Shown here: one piece after another, positions 44,123 through 52,712 of the stretch | Position numbering within the stretch: position 1 is the stretch's first letter | How the letters are laid out: each line of letters begins with the position of its first letter | Assembly: GCF_900107995.1 (NCBI RefSeq) | Contig: NZ_FNUM01000003.1 | Location: 124,001-188,000 of the forward strand | Direction: 5' to 3' | DNA from: Alcanivorax sp. DSM 26293 | GTDB taxonomy: Bacteria > Pseudomonadota > Gammaproteobacteria > Pseudomonadales > Alcanivoracaceae | DNA length: 64,000 nucleotides | Translations under genes and position numbers: made by a program | Notes under the pieces: model-generated | The model's database searches: none | Told to the model about the DNA's origin: nothing | What the model saw: the letters and a program-made list of their open reading frames with translations, nothing else

Positions 44123-44283
44123 TTGACAGTTGATAGTGGACAGTTGACAGCTACGCGGGCGGTTTACTCTTTATCCTGAAACCTAAGAGGCCGCACCCGG
44201 AGTTTGGGCGCGGCCTCTTAGGTTTGAAAATTGGCAGTGGCTGTTTCGTGCCGCTGTCAACTGTCCACTATCAACTGTCAACT
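44121..44283. repeat. Heptamer-armed inverted-repeat element, copy C, with nested terminator hairpin
   Basis: The left arm 44121-44150 is AGTTGAC-type heptamers, and the right arm 44254-44283 is an exact 30-base inverse. Nested within, AAACCTAAGAGGCCGC (44179-44194) pairs with GCGGCCTCTTAGGTTT (44210-44225), a hairpin placed between convergent genes. The MATE gene's last four sense codons and stop lie in the right arm. Confidence 0.85.
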
Positions 44284-45608
44284 GAACCAAGCGCCTGCTG
44301 ATAAAACATCCACGCCATCACCCCCGCCAGCAGATTGCCAAACGCCGCCCCCAGGGCCAGGCCGCCGAAATCCCCCAGCTGATAACCCAGCCAGAGCAAC
44401 GGCAGGTAGCACAGGAACAGGCGCAGGAAGGAAATCAGCATGGCGCGCATGGGCCAGCCCAGGGCATTACTGGCGGAGACCACCAGCATGCAGACACCGA
44501 GCAGCCCATAGCTCGGTGGCAACCAGCGGATCAGCAGGGTCAGGTAGGCCTGCACCGGGGCGGTATCCACCAGGAGCCCAGCCAGCGGTGCCGCCAGCAA
44601 GGCCATCAACAACCCCAGCACCAGCTGCCAGCCGATCACCATCGCCGCCGCCACCCGCATCAGACGGCGTACGGTGTCCCAGTCATTACCGCCATAGCAA
44701 CGGCCCAGCCAGGGCGGCAGCGCCATGGTCATGCCCAGCACCAGCACGATGGAAAAACTTTCCAGCCGGCTTGCCATACCCCAGGCAGCCACGGCCTGAT
44801 CACCGGCCCGGGCCACCAGGGCGGTGGCCAGCATGGCCGCCAGCGGCGGCATCAGCTGGCTGATCATGGCGGGCCCGGCAATCTGCGCAAAGGGCCAGGC
44901 AGAGACTCGCATCTGTACCAGCATGCCATGACGCTGCACCCAGCCCTTACCGCGCAGGGCCAGCACCAGAATGCCCAGGCCAATGGCAAAGGCCAGCAGC
45001 GAGGCCAGCGCCGCACCGGGAAGGCCGAAGCCGTCCCAGTCCCCCACCCCGAAGATCAGTATTGGGTCCAGCATCAGGTTGAGCAGGCTGGTGAGCACCA
45101 TCATCAGCCCCGGAAAGCGTGTGTTGCCATGGGCCCGGAACAGGCTGTAGCCGAAGTACAACACCCCGCCCACCCACATGGCCAGCACCTGAATCGCCCA
45201 GTAGGGGCGGATCAGTTCGCGAATGGCGTCACTGGCACCGATCAGGGAAAACGCCGGGGCTTGCAGCAGCCAGAGCAGCAGCAACAGCCCCCCCAGCAAC
45301 AGGCCACCACCGGTCAGCACCAGGGCGCCAAGCCGGTTGGCCTGATCCTGCTGCCCGGCACCGATGGCCCGGGAAATCAGTGCAGCAATGGCAATGCCGA
45401 TCCCCACCTGGACCCCGATCACCAGAAACGCTAGCGGAAAGGTGAACGACTGGGCCGCCAGCGGCGCCGTGCCCAGCCGTGCCACAAAGATACTGTCGAC
45501 CAAGTAGAACCCCAGTAACGACATCACCCCCAGCGCCATGGGCCAGGTTTGCTGCCAGAGCTGGCGGACGAGGGACAGGGTTGTGGGGCTGGATTCAGTC
45601 ACGGGCAA
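44271..45608 (-). CDS. MATE family efflux transporter
   Basis: The 445-aa MATE-type drug/cation antiporter of the inner membrane has about 12 membrane helices in two related halves. Typical features are WPMALGVMSLLGFYLVDSIFVARLG in helix 1 (the MATE conserved Asp-Ser-Ile), followed by PLAAQSFTFPLAFLVIGVQVGIGIA, and FPGLMMVLTSLLNLMLDPILIFG later. The end, SVDS plus stop, is encoded by the inverted repeat arm. A palindromic repeat lies upstream at 45658-45742. Substrate unknown. Confidence 0.88.
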   Translation of the reverse strand: MPVTESSPTTLSLVRQLWQQTWPMALGVMSLLGFYLVDSIFVARLGTAPLAAQSFTFPLAFLVIGVQVGIGIAIAALISRAIGAGQQDQANRLGALVLTGGGLLLGGLLLLLWLLQAPAFSLIGASDAIRELIRPYWAIQVLAMWVGGVLYFGYSLFRAHGNTRFPGLMMVLTSLLNLMLDPILIFGVGDWDGFGLPGAALASLLAFAIGLGILVLALRGKGWVQRHGMLVQMRVSAWPFAQIAGPAMISQLMPPLAAMLATALVARAGDQAVAAWGMASRLESFSIVLVLGMTMALPPWLGRCYGGNDWDTVRRLMRVAAAMVIGWQLVLGLLMALLAAPLAGLLVDTAPVQAYLTLLIRWLPPSYGLLGVCMLVVSASNALGWPMRAMLISFLRLFLCYLPLLWLGYQLGDFGGLALGAAFGNLLAGVMAWMFYQQALGSVDS

Positions 45609-45657
45609 TCCGGGTCCGGGTCATGGAGAGAAACGAGGCGAGGGTAACATGTCTTCT

Positions 45658-45742
45658 CGTAGGAGCGTCGCTGGCGGCGCGATAATCACCGTATCGAGCA
45701 ACGCGTAGGCTGGGTTATCGCGCCGCCAGCGACGCTCCTACG
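45658..45742. repeat. Palindromic repeat (CGTAGGAGC type), 85 bp
   Basis: The left half CGTAGGAGCGTCGCTGGCGG and right half CCGCCAGCGACGCTCCTACG are inverse over about 29 bp. It lies between the MATE gene start and the patatin-like gene end. Confidence 0.88.
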
Positions 45743-45749
45743 GAAAGAC

Positions 45750-46832
45750 TTACAGCGGCTGGATACGATCCATCAGCTTGCCGCTTTCCACCAGCTCCAG
45801 GAATTCATCACCCAGCCGCTGACTCTCCCCTACCGCCTTGCGCCAATAGGCCTCGCGGCCGGCGTCATCCCCCAGGTAATGCTTGAAGTCGGTGCGATCA
45901 GGCAACTTGCCATGGGGCAGGCTGGCCAGGTACTCCCGGGAGGGTGACACCAGCAACAACCGACGCAGCCGCTTGGGATCGCCGTTGCGCCAGCGCAACG
46001 GCTTGTCGAACCAGCCGGGGATCACCCGGTCCGTGAAGTGCGGATACAGCACAATACCCCTGCTCTGGTAAGGCAAATCCAGGTGATAATCGAGCATACC
46101 GCCATCCCGGTAGACGCCATCCGGCGCCCCAGGCAGGCCAGTGACCCCATCGAGAACCATGGGAATAGCGGCACTGGCCAGCAGCGCCGCACGCAGGTTC
46201 TCCGCCCCCAGGGAAATATGGTGGGTGGTGAAATCATTGAGCGGGCCCACCGGCAGCGGGCTGCCGTCCGGGTAAACCAGGCCTCGCTCCATGAACAGGC
46301 CAGTGGCCTGACGACTGAAAAAGTTGGTACCGATCAGCCCGGCCAGGCCCAGACCCAGGCCCAGACCGCCGCTCCGAGCCATCAGGCCGCGGCTGCGAAT
46401 TACGACAATCACCAGCCGGTAGTTCTGGTTATGCAGGATATGCTGGTCGCGATCCTGCAGCAGGTCGGAGAGCATGGCCGCACAGCGGTGGCTGACTTCT
46501 CTGGAGGTAATGCCTTTGGGAAAACGCTGGCAGGTGTAGAGCTCCGCCAGCCTTGCCAGCCCCTTGGCCGGGTCCTGCCCCATGGCAATGGCGGCAAAAC
46601 GCCAGCTTCCAATGGAGGCACCGATCAGGGTCCGACGGCGAGGAGCCCGGGGCAGGAAGTCACCAAAAACGGCCTGGTCCAGCCCGTTGATTCCCAGGGC
46701 CTTGGGACCACCGGCCGCACCGGGAACAATGTCCACATCCCCGGCACGCAGACCATATTCGCGCAAATGGGCAATAGCGTCGGTGCCCGCGCGCAACGTC
46801 AAGGCCGGGGCATTGTTGTGAATGGCGACCAC
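45750..46832 (-). CDS. Patatin-like phospholipase
   Basis: The 360-aa lipid acyl hydrolase has a Ser/Asp dyad. The oxyanion loop is GAAGGPKALG, the nucleophile Ser is in LIGASIGSW (about 75-83) and the Asp is in YRDGGMLDYHLDLP. GTG at 46832 has GGAGAG six bases upstream; a TTG five codons earlier is possible. A Gly/Leu-rich stretch (GGLGLGLGLAGLIG) may contact membrane. Patatins release fatty acids from phospholipids or acylglycerols. It precedes an alpha/beta hydrolase on the same strand. Confidence 0.87.
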   Translation of the reverse strand: MVAIHNNAPALTLRAGTDAIAHLREYGLRAGDVDIVPGAAGGPKALGINGLDQAVFGDFLPRAPRRRTLIGASIGSWRFAAIAMGQDPAKGLARLAELYTCQRFPKGITSREVSHRCAAMLSDLLQDRDQHILHNQNYRLVIVVIRSRGLMARSGGLGLGLGLAGLIGTNFFSRQATGLFMERGLVYPDGSPLPVGPLNDFTTHHISLGAENLRAALLASAAIPMVLDGVTGLPGAPDGVYRDGGMLDYHLDLPYQSRGIVLYPHFTDRVIPGWFDKPLRWRNGDPKRLRRLLLVSPSREYLASLPHGKLPDRTDFKHYLGDDAGREAYWRKAVGESQRLGDEFLELVESGKLMDRIQPL

Positions 46833-46923
46833 CTGTTCTCTCCGCAACCTGCTCAGGAAGGTTATGCATCCTACCCGCTATTGGCAGATTTCCGAAATTG
46901 CATTCCGCGGCTGCTTCCGCCGT

Positions 46924-47826
46924 TCAATGCTGGGCGGTCAAGAACTCCCCCAGCGCGCGGGTGAACGCCCACGGCTGACTCATCAGCGGCACATGGCCGG
47001 AGCGGGATAACACCACATGGCGAGCCCCGATCAGTTCGGCAAACGCAGCCTGCCCTTCCGCAGGATAGAGGGGGGAGTGGGCGCCGGTGATGACCGTGGC
47101 CGGCACCGGGAAATCCGCCGCAGTGGGCCGATAATCATGGGTTGCGGACAGGTAGGCCTGCAGGTAGGCACGAATATCCGCCAGCTCCGCCACCGGCAGC
47201 AGGCGAGCCCATAATCCGGACCAGCGGGCAGTGGCCCGAAAGGCAGAATGCAGCCCGGGGCGCCCAGCCACTTGCGCGAGAATATGGGTCAACTGGCGAA
47301 GTACCGCTTCGCGCAGACCGGGAGCCAGGTTGGCGACCCGCCCCTGATCCGGCGCTGCCTCCAGCAATGCCAGCAACTCCCGCAGCTGGGAGAAGAAGTG
47401 CTCCTGGCGCTCACCGAACAGGCCGTGGGCCCAGTCCGGCTGGTTGGCAATGCAGGGCGTCTGATCAATATGGAGATACCGTGCCACCGGGGAGAAATCC
47501 CCGTGGGCTTGCCAGTGGAGGCTGGTGGTGGCACCCAGGGAATAGCCCACCAAATGGAAGTCCTGCAACCCGAAATGGGCCACCAGGTCTTCCATGTCCT
47601 GCATGTGGTTATGGAACACATCCGGCTGATTGAATCGGGCGGCGGCGGACTGTCCCGCCCCGCGCAGATCCGGCATGAAGAACTGGTAACGACGCAGGTA
47701 TGGCAACACAAAAGGCAACCAGTCGCGTCCCTGCATACCAAGCCCGTGCAACATCAGCACCGGCTGGCCACGCCCCAGAATTCTCACATGCAGAGACTGG
47801 CCGTCCCTGGCAGGAAATAACGGCAT
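46924..47826 (-). CDS. Alpha/beta hydrolase
   Basis: The 300 aa have VLMLHGLGMQGRDW (oxyanion, about 23-36), MPDLRGAGQS, the nucleophile elbow HLVGYSLGATTS (Ser about 97) and the catalytic His in LSRSGHVPLM near the C-terminus. Relatives are general esterases, dienelactone- or 3-oxoadipate enol-lactonase-like proteins; the substrate cannot be told. The start ATG lies 15 bp from the outer terminal repeat of the mobile-like element at 47842-48106, so its promoter may lie within that element. Confidence 0.85.
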   Translation of the reverse strand: MPLFPARDGQSLHVRILGRGQPVLMLHGLGMQGRDWLPFVLPYLRRYQFFMPDLRGAGQSAAARFNQPDVFHNHMQDMEDLVAHFGLQDFHLVGYSLGATTSLHWQAHGDFSPVARYLHIDQTPCIANQPDWAHGLFGERQEHFFSQLRELLALLEAAPDQGRVANLAPGLREAVLRQLTHILAQVAGRPGLHSAFRATARWSGLWARLLPVAELADIRAYLQAYLSATHDYRPTAADFPVPATVITGAHSPLYPAEGQAAFAELIGARHVVLSRSGHVPLMSQPWAFTRALGEFLTAQH

Positions 47827-47841
47827 TCCTATCCCCCGTTT

Positions 47842-48106
47842 GGGAGCCTCTGAATAACTCCTTGCGTGCTCAGCGTGGCCTGAAGCGTGCAGCTGTTGTG
47901 TCTTGTCTCGACGGACAGGGTGGCTCCCTTTCCTAGAGACAAGGCGCAGCAGATGTGCGCTTCAGGCCTCGCCCTCCGGGTCTTTCAGGCTGGCCCACAC
48001 TCGTTGTTGCAATTTTTTGATGGATCGACATACACCTTCAAAATTGCGCCTAGATTGTGAACCAGCCTGAAAGACTGAGTACGCAAGGAGTTATTCAGAG
48101 GCTCCC
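47842..48106. mobile_element. MITE-like element with 26-bp perfect terminal inverted repeats
   Basis: Ends 47842-47867 and 48081-48106 are exact 26-base inverses, beginning GGGAGCCTCTGAATAACTCC. They extend inward as CTCAG after one mismatch. Inside are GGCCTGAAGCG/CGCTTCAGGCC (47877-47887 with 47958-47968), CTTGTCTC/GAGACAAG, and a second stem CTTTCAGGCTGG/CCAGCCTGAAAG (about 47983-48074) holding GCAATTTT/AAAATTGC. No gene inside. It reads as a non-autonomous transposon-derived element. Confidence 0.75.
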
Positions 48107-48109
48107 CTG

Positions 48110-48394
48110 TTATTCGCCGTACAGACACAGATAGGCGGTATCCATAGCCACCTTTACCTGAAAACGACTGTCTGCCACGACCTCAAAGGTGTCACCGGCA
48201 GCAAACGTCTGCCAATCGGCAGCGCCGGGCAACTTCACGGTCAGTGCGCCGCTTACCACGGTCATGGTCTCGTGCTCGCTGGTGCCGAACTCGTAATCGC
48301 CCGGCGCCATAACGCCGACGGTGGCCGGTTTGGTTTCGGCTTGAAAGGCAATGGATGCCACCTTGGCATCGAAGTATTCGTTGACCTTGAACAT
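48110..48394 (-). CDS. ppnP: Pyrimidine/purine nucleoside phosphorylase PpnP
   Basis: The 94-aa cupin-like PpnP (YaiE/DUF1255) phosphorolyses several nucleosides in E. coli. Recognisable motifs are [15 protein letters not shown] at the start, [23 protein letters not shown] in the middle (cupin strand) and [13 protein letters not shown] near the end. The length is exactly right for the family. The stop codon lies 4 bp from the terminal repeat of the MITE-like element. Confidence 0.92.
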   Translation of the reverse strand: MFKVNEYFDAKVASIAFQAETKPATVGVMAPGDYEFGTSEHETMTVVSGALTVKLPGAADWQTFAAGDTFEVVADSRFQVKVAMDTAYLCLYGE

Positions 48395-48456
48395 GCAAGG
48401 GCCTCCGTTGAGTCAATGGAGGCGCGAGTATGCCAAAAGCGCCGGCGCTGTGCCGC

Positions 48457-48843
48457 TTATTTCCAATCCGTGGCAATCGGAGTGCCCTGCCGCACGGTAT
48501 TGGTGACCGGGGTCTTGGCGGCAATCTCCAACAGACGCTGCCGCTGTTCGTCGCTCAACTGACCGCTACAGGTCAGGGTACGATCGATATATTCCTTGCC
48601 CGCGTCGTCCCGGTAAAAATGCAGACCCACCTGAATCTCACCCAGGTCCCACCCTTTGCGCTCGGCATACATTCGCAGGGTAATGGACGTGCACGCTCCC
48701 AGTCCGGACAGCAACAATTCGTAGGGATTCGGGCCGCTGTCACTGCCACCCAGCTTTTCGCCTTCATCGGCAGCGAGCCGATGCTGCCGGGCATCAATCT
48801 GCTGCACGTACTTCTCCACGCTTTGAACCTGCACCTTGGCCAT
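48457..48843 (-). CDS. OsmC family protein
   Basis: The 128-aa OsmC/Ohr-fold protein has SDSGPNPYELLLSGLGACTSITLRMYA, including the conserved catalytic Cys of the first helix (GAC). A second cysteine (LTCSG) falls in the C-terminal half. This pattern is the YhfA/OsmC-like type, which reduces organic hydroperoxides or binds thiols. ATG 48843 is six bases from GGAG; the ATG at 48846 is only three away. It precedes ppnP on the same strand, and a divergent pirin gene lies upstream. Confidence 0.87.
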   Translation of the reverse strand: MAKVQVQSVEKYVQQIDARQHRLAADEGEKLGGSDSGPNPYELLLSGLGACTSITLRMYAERKGWDLGEIQVGLHFYRDDAGKEYIDRTLTCSGQLSDEQRQRLLEIAAKTPVTNTVRQGTPIATDWK

Positions 48844-48958
48844 CATGCTCTCCTTTTCTTGAAGCGTCGCCGCTTGCATACTGAAATACCAAACCGCCTC
48901 TGTAGACTGCATGCAGACCTCCAGAAGCCGAATCAATGACTATGCCACGGAGACGGCC

Positions 48959-49906
48959 ATGAGCAATACCAATGCCAGCGGCGAGATGGTGGAATGCCCC
49001 AACCTGGCCAGCAAACCCACACTCAAGGCGGTGGCCTCACGCAAAAGCATTCTCGGCAGTGGCCTGCCGATCATTCGTCATCTGCCCAGCCGCGATCAGC
49101 GACTGATCGGCCCCTGGTGTTTTCTTGACCATATCGGGCCCACCTCGCTGGCCGCCGACAACGGCGTGGATGTGGGCACCCACCCTCACATCGGCCTGCA
49201 GACCGTGACCTGGCTGTTCGAGGGAGCCCTGCTGCACAAGGACAGCCTGGGCTATGAACAGGTGATTCGCCCGGGACAACTCAACCTGATGACTGCCGGG
49301 CATGGCATCTGTCACTCCGAGGAAAGCCCCGAGGATTTCAGCGGCCCCATGCATGGTCTGCAATTCTGGATCGCACTGCCCGCCGAACACGAAGACACCG
49401 ACCCGGCCTTCAGCCATCACACCGACCTGCCGCAATGGCATCAGGAGGGTGCGGACATCACCCTGGTGGTGGGCGAACTGGATGGCCACCATTCCCCCGC
49501 CCGGGTGTACTCCCCCCTGGTCGGCGCCGATATCGTGGCGCAGGACACCTGCACCCTGACCCTGCCTGTGCCGGCGGATTTTGAACTGGGGCTATGCATC
49601 AGCGAAGGCCGCGCCGAGGTGGACGGTGAAACCCTGCAGGCGGGTGAGCTGTACTACCTGGGTTGTGGCCGTGACAGCCTGACACTCACGCTCAGCGCCA
49701 ACAGCCGGGTGATGCTGCTGGGGGGCCAGCCTCTGGGGCAACCCGTGCTGTTGTGGTGGAATTTTGTCGGTCGGGACCAGCAGCAGCTGGAGGCAGCGAT
49801 TGCAGACTGGGAGGCCTGGCCCAACGAACGCTTCCCGGATGTGGCGGCCTATCAGGGCGATCCCCTGAAAGCCCCCAGCCTGGATCCATCAGTACGGCTT
49901 AAATGA
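48959..49906 (+). CDS. Pirin family protein
   Basis: The 315-aa bicupin has the metal-binding set of pirins: GTHPHIGLQTVTWLFEG (two His), a further His in GHGICHSEESPE, and GLQFWIALP. The N-terminal domain keeps the metal site and the C-terminal cupin is probably degenerate. The start MSNTNASG has CGGAGA seven bases upstream. Some bacterial pirins act as quercetinases or interact with enzymes of pyruvate metabolism; the role here is unassigned. Confidence 0.9.
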   Translation: MSNTNASGEMVECPNLASKPTLKAVASRKSILGSGLPIIRHLPSRDQRLIGPWCFLDHIGPTSLAADNGVDVGTHPHIGLQTVTWLFEGALLHKDSLGYEQVIRPGQLNLMTAGHGICHSEESPEDFSGPMHGLQFWIALPAEHEDTDPAFSHHTDLPQWHQEGADITLVVGELDGHHSPARVYSPLVGADIVAQDTCTLTLPVPADFELGLCISEGRAEVDGETLQAGELYYLGCGRDSLTLTLSANSRVMLLGGQPLGQPVLLWWNFVGRDQQQLEAAIADWEAWPNERFPDVAAYQGDPLKAPSLDPSVRLK

Positions 49907-49918
49907 TTCGGATCGGCC

Positions 49919-49982
49919 CGTAGGAGCCAGGCTCGCATGGCGAACCGCTCAACATGTTCGCCATGCGAGCATGGCTCCTACA
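49919..49982. repeat. Palindromic repeat (CGTAGGAGC type), 64 bp
   Basis: TAGGAGCCAGGCTCGCATGG is inverted at 49956-49980 with one mismatch, with a short loop. It lies between the pirin gene and the convergent lipoprotein gene and may double as an mRNA 3' end stabiliser. Confidence 0.85.
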
Positions 49983-49997
49983 CCAACACAGCCCGGA

Positions 49998-50711
49998 TCA
50001 GGAGCCTTCTACCTGCTGGCAAAACATCGCCATGTCAGGATCAGCAAACCCTTTGTGGGTAATGATGGCGTCGTAGCTCTTACCGGCCTGAACCGCACAG
50101 GATACCGTATCCAGCAAGCTGTCATCCGCCGCATCTCTCACTTCAATTTCCAGGCGGCCACTGCCGTTCGGTGTATCTGCGAAATAGCCGGTCGCTTTAC
50201 CGTAATCCAGATCTGCTGCAATGCCGATTGAGAAACGGGTGCTGGCTTGCTCATACATGGCATGGATAAAACGCACTCCTACCTGGGTGGCAGCCACCTC
50301 TGGCGTCTGTTGGCGAAACGCAGCCAATTGCAGAGCACCGCCAACAACATCGCCCATGAATACCAGCGTGTAATTATCCCCCGCTTTCAGGCTGGCGCTG
50401 TCTGCGTGGAAGTCGCTGCCATTTCTGCGCACGGAAAATTCGATAGTGTCTTCACCGGCATCCAGTTTCAGATTCTTGCCGTCCTGTTCATCGGTTGAGT
50501 AACCCACATCCTCAAACAGGGGATCCGAAGATTTGTTGGTCACCACATCCACACGAATGCTGGAGGCATCCGGATCCGTGAAGTCGGTTAATTGGTTATG
50601 GAAATAGAGGCTGGCAGGGGGCCGCAGCAGATCCTCCACCTCATCGTCATCTCCCCCGCAACCGGACAACATCACAACACCGGCCATGGCCAGCAGACCC
50701 AGCTTTTTCAT
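49998..50711 (-). CDS. DUF4397-like lipoprotein, paralogue 1
   Basis: The 237 aa have a lipobox (VMLSGC, Cys about 18) followed by an acidic spacer GGDDDEVED, so the protein is an exported lipoprotein. The mature part is beta-rich, with SLYFHNQLTDF, GDNYTLVFMGD, GVRFIHAMYE and SYDAIITHKGF, resembling the DUF4397 beta-sandwich. A second copy with the same motif order follows at 50821-51567. Function unknown; surface or periplasmic binding is a guess. GGGAG precedes the ATG. Confidence 0.75.
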   Translation of the reverse strand: MKKLGLLAMAGVVMLSGCGGDDDEVEDLLRPPASLYFHNQLTDFTDPDASSIRVDVVTNKSSDPLFEDVGYSTDEQDGKNLKLDAGEDTIEFSVRRNGSDFHADSASLKAGDNYTLVFMGDVVGGALQLAAFRQQTPEVAATQVGVRFIHAMYEQASTRFSIGIAADLDYGKATGYFADTPNGSGRLEIEVRDAADDSLLDTVSCAVQAGKSYDAIITHKGFADPDMAMFCQQVEGS

Positions 50712-50820
50712 TGTTTTCTCCCGAATCGATTACCGGCGTAAGAATTACCACGGCCAGCGGCATTTTTTTGGTAATAGTTGGCAGTTTGGAGGGGGTCGAA
50801 AGGCGGGTACTGCCAGCCGT

Positions 50821-51567
50821 TCAGTTGAACGGCTGGCAGTACAGGGCGATCTGGTCATCGTCACTGTCGAAACGGCGATAGGCAATGATGGCATCGTAGC
50901 TGCGGCCGCTGCTGACGCTGCAGCTTACCTGGTCGATTTCCAGGCCCTGGGTTTCGTTGTTCACCGTCACGTCCAGGCTGCCACTGGCATTCACCGAAAC
51001 ATAGCTGCTGCCCTCCGCATATTCCAGACCGGACACCAGCGACTGGCCGGCTGCGCCCGGCGTGACAACGCTGAGTTCATCGCCGGAGAGGCGCGACAGG
51101 GTATTGATGAAACGCACCCGGATCTGACCGCTGGTTACGTCCATATCCTGGTGGCGATAGGTGCGCAGCTGACGGTTGTCCAGCGTCGTGTCCCCCATCA
51201 GCACCACGGTATAACGATCACCGGCTGTCAGAGTGCGATTCAGTGGGCCGTTGACCAGGGTGCTGCCGGAACTGCTGCCACGGGCATCGAAAGACAAGGA
51301 CTCACTGTCGTCATCCAGCTCGATGGATTCGGCGCTGACATTGCCCGTAATGGTGTAGCCCACATCGTCCTGCAGCGGACTGTTCTGGTTGTCCACAAAC
51401 AGGTCCACGGTGACATCATCTTCGCTGCCGCCACCCACCTGGGTGAGCTGGTTATGGAAGTAGATTCTGGCATTGTCAGAAAACAGACCGTTGTCATCAT
51501 CCTCGTCGCAACCGAAAGTCGACAGCCCTGCCACAGACGCGGCCAATACCAGACGCAGAAAAATCAT
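50821..51567 (-). CDS. DUF4397-like exported protein, paralogue 2
   Basis: The 248 aa have a signal sequence (MIFLRLVLAASVAGLSTFGC) with a Cys that may be a lipobox, and an acidic spacer DEDDDNG. The body mirrors paralogue 1: RIYFHNQLTQV, DRYTVVLMGD, IRVRFINTLSR and SYDAIIAYRRF. Its start overlaps the stop of the AI-2E-type transporter by 4 bp (ATGA), showing translational coupling, while paralogue 1 has its own Shine-Dalgarno. The tandem duplication probably happened locally. Confidence 0.75.
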   Translation of the reverse strand: MIFLRLVLAASVAGLSTFGCDEDDDNGLFSDNARIYFHNQLTQVGGGSEDDVTVDLFVDNQNSPLQDDVGYTITGNVSAESIELDDDSESLSFDARGSSSGSTLVNGPLNRTLTAGDRYTVVLMGDTTLDNRQLRTYRHQDMDVTSGQIRVRFINTLSRLSGDELSVVTPGAAGQSLVSGLEYAEGSSYVSVNASGSLDVTVNNETQGLEIDQVSCSVSSGRSYDAIIAYRRFDSDDDQIALYCQPFN

Positions 51568-52688
51568 GATGCCTCACTCCCGGGCGCTTCCTCACTACTG
51601 CCCTGCTGCTCCAGCAGAACGGCGGGACTTTCACCCTCATTGAACTCACGTATGAAAATGCCCCAGAAGGCAACAAACAGGGCTGCCAGCAGCGGCCCCA
51701 GCGCAAAACCGGTAATGCCGAACATGGCCAGGCCGCCAAGGGTGGAAAACAGCACCACATAATCCGGCAACTTGGTGTCCCGGCCCACCAGGATCGGCCG
51801 CAGGATATTGTCCACCAGCCCGATCACAAAAATACCAAACAGGGCCAGTATGGTGGCATTCACTATATCACCAACCGCATAGAGGTAGAGTGAAACCGGC
51901 ACCCAGATGAGGCCTGCCCCCACCGCCGGAATCAGCGACAGCACGGCCATCACCACCCCCCACAACAAGGCACCGGGGATACCCAGCCACCAGAAGATCA
52001 ATCCGCCCAGCGCCCCCTGGGTCGCTGCCACCAGCAGATTGCCCTTGATGGTAGCCCGGGTCACTTCAGCAAACTTGGCAAACAGCAGTTTTTCTCGTTC
52101 GTCACCCAGCGGCAGCGCGCGAATCAGCATGCTGACCATGGCATCGCCGTCGCGGATCAGGAAGAACGCCAGGTACAGCATCAGGCCCAGATTGAGGAAA
52201 AACTGGAAGGTGTTCTGGCCCACGGCCAGGGCCCGCTTGGCCAGAAACTGGCCGGCGCCGGTGAAGGCTTCCACGGTCTGCGACTTGATGCGATCCAGGT
52301 CAATATCGAAACGTTCGGCCAGGGTCTGCAACCAGGGGAAAGCCTGCTTGATGCGGTCCACGTAGTCAGCCAGGTTGAGCTCGCCACTCTGCACTTTCTG
52401 GAACAGGGACACCCCTTCGGTGACAAAGGAGGAGGCCACCACCAGAACCGGAATCACCACCAGCACCACACAGAGGATGAGGGTGCACAGGGAGACCAGG
52501 TTACGGCGATGGGGCCATTTGCCCAGCAGCCGTTTCTGGAACGGATAGAAAATCACGCCGATGGCGCAGGCCCAGAATATCGGGGCGAAGAAGGGTTTCA
52601 ACAACAGCGCAAAAGCCACGCTGACCGCCACCAGCGTGAGCAAAAACGTGCCACGCTCCAGCTTTACCGATATATCCGTACCCTGCAT
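51564..52688 (-). CDS. AI-2E family transporter (TqsA/PerM-like)
   Basis: The 374-aa inner-membrane protein has about eight hydrophobic helices. It begins LTLVAVSVAFALLLKPFFAPIFWACAIGVIFYPFQKRLL, and the C-terminal FVIGLVDNILRPILVGRDTKLP region is the conserved family segment (DNILRP). Family members export signal molecules or act as Na/H-type exporters; only some export AI-2. ATG 52688 has GGAG five bases upstream; a GTG at 52694 is an alternative. Coupled to the paralogous exported protein downstream. Confidence 0.88.
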   Translation of the reverse strand: MQGTDISVKLERGTFLLTLVAVSVAFALLLKPFFAPIFWACAIGVIFYPFQKRLLGKWPHRRNLVSLCTLILCVVLVVIPVLVVASSFVTEGVSLFQKVQSGELNLADYVDRIKQAFPWLQTLAERFDIDLDRIKSQTVEAFTGAGQFLAKRALAVGQNTFQFFLNLGLMLYLAFFLIRDGDAMVSMLIRALPLGDEREKLLFAKFAEVTRATIKGNLLVAATQGALGGLIFWWLGIPGALLWGVVMAVLSLIPAVGAGLIWVPVSLYLYAVGDIVNATILALFGIFVIGLVDNILRPILVGRDTKLPDYVVLFSTLGGLAMFGITGFALGPLLAALFVAFWGIFIREFNEGESPAVLLEQQGSSEEAPGSEAS

Positions 52689-52712
52689 CGCCACTCCGTC
52701 CCTTTTGACACG

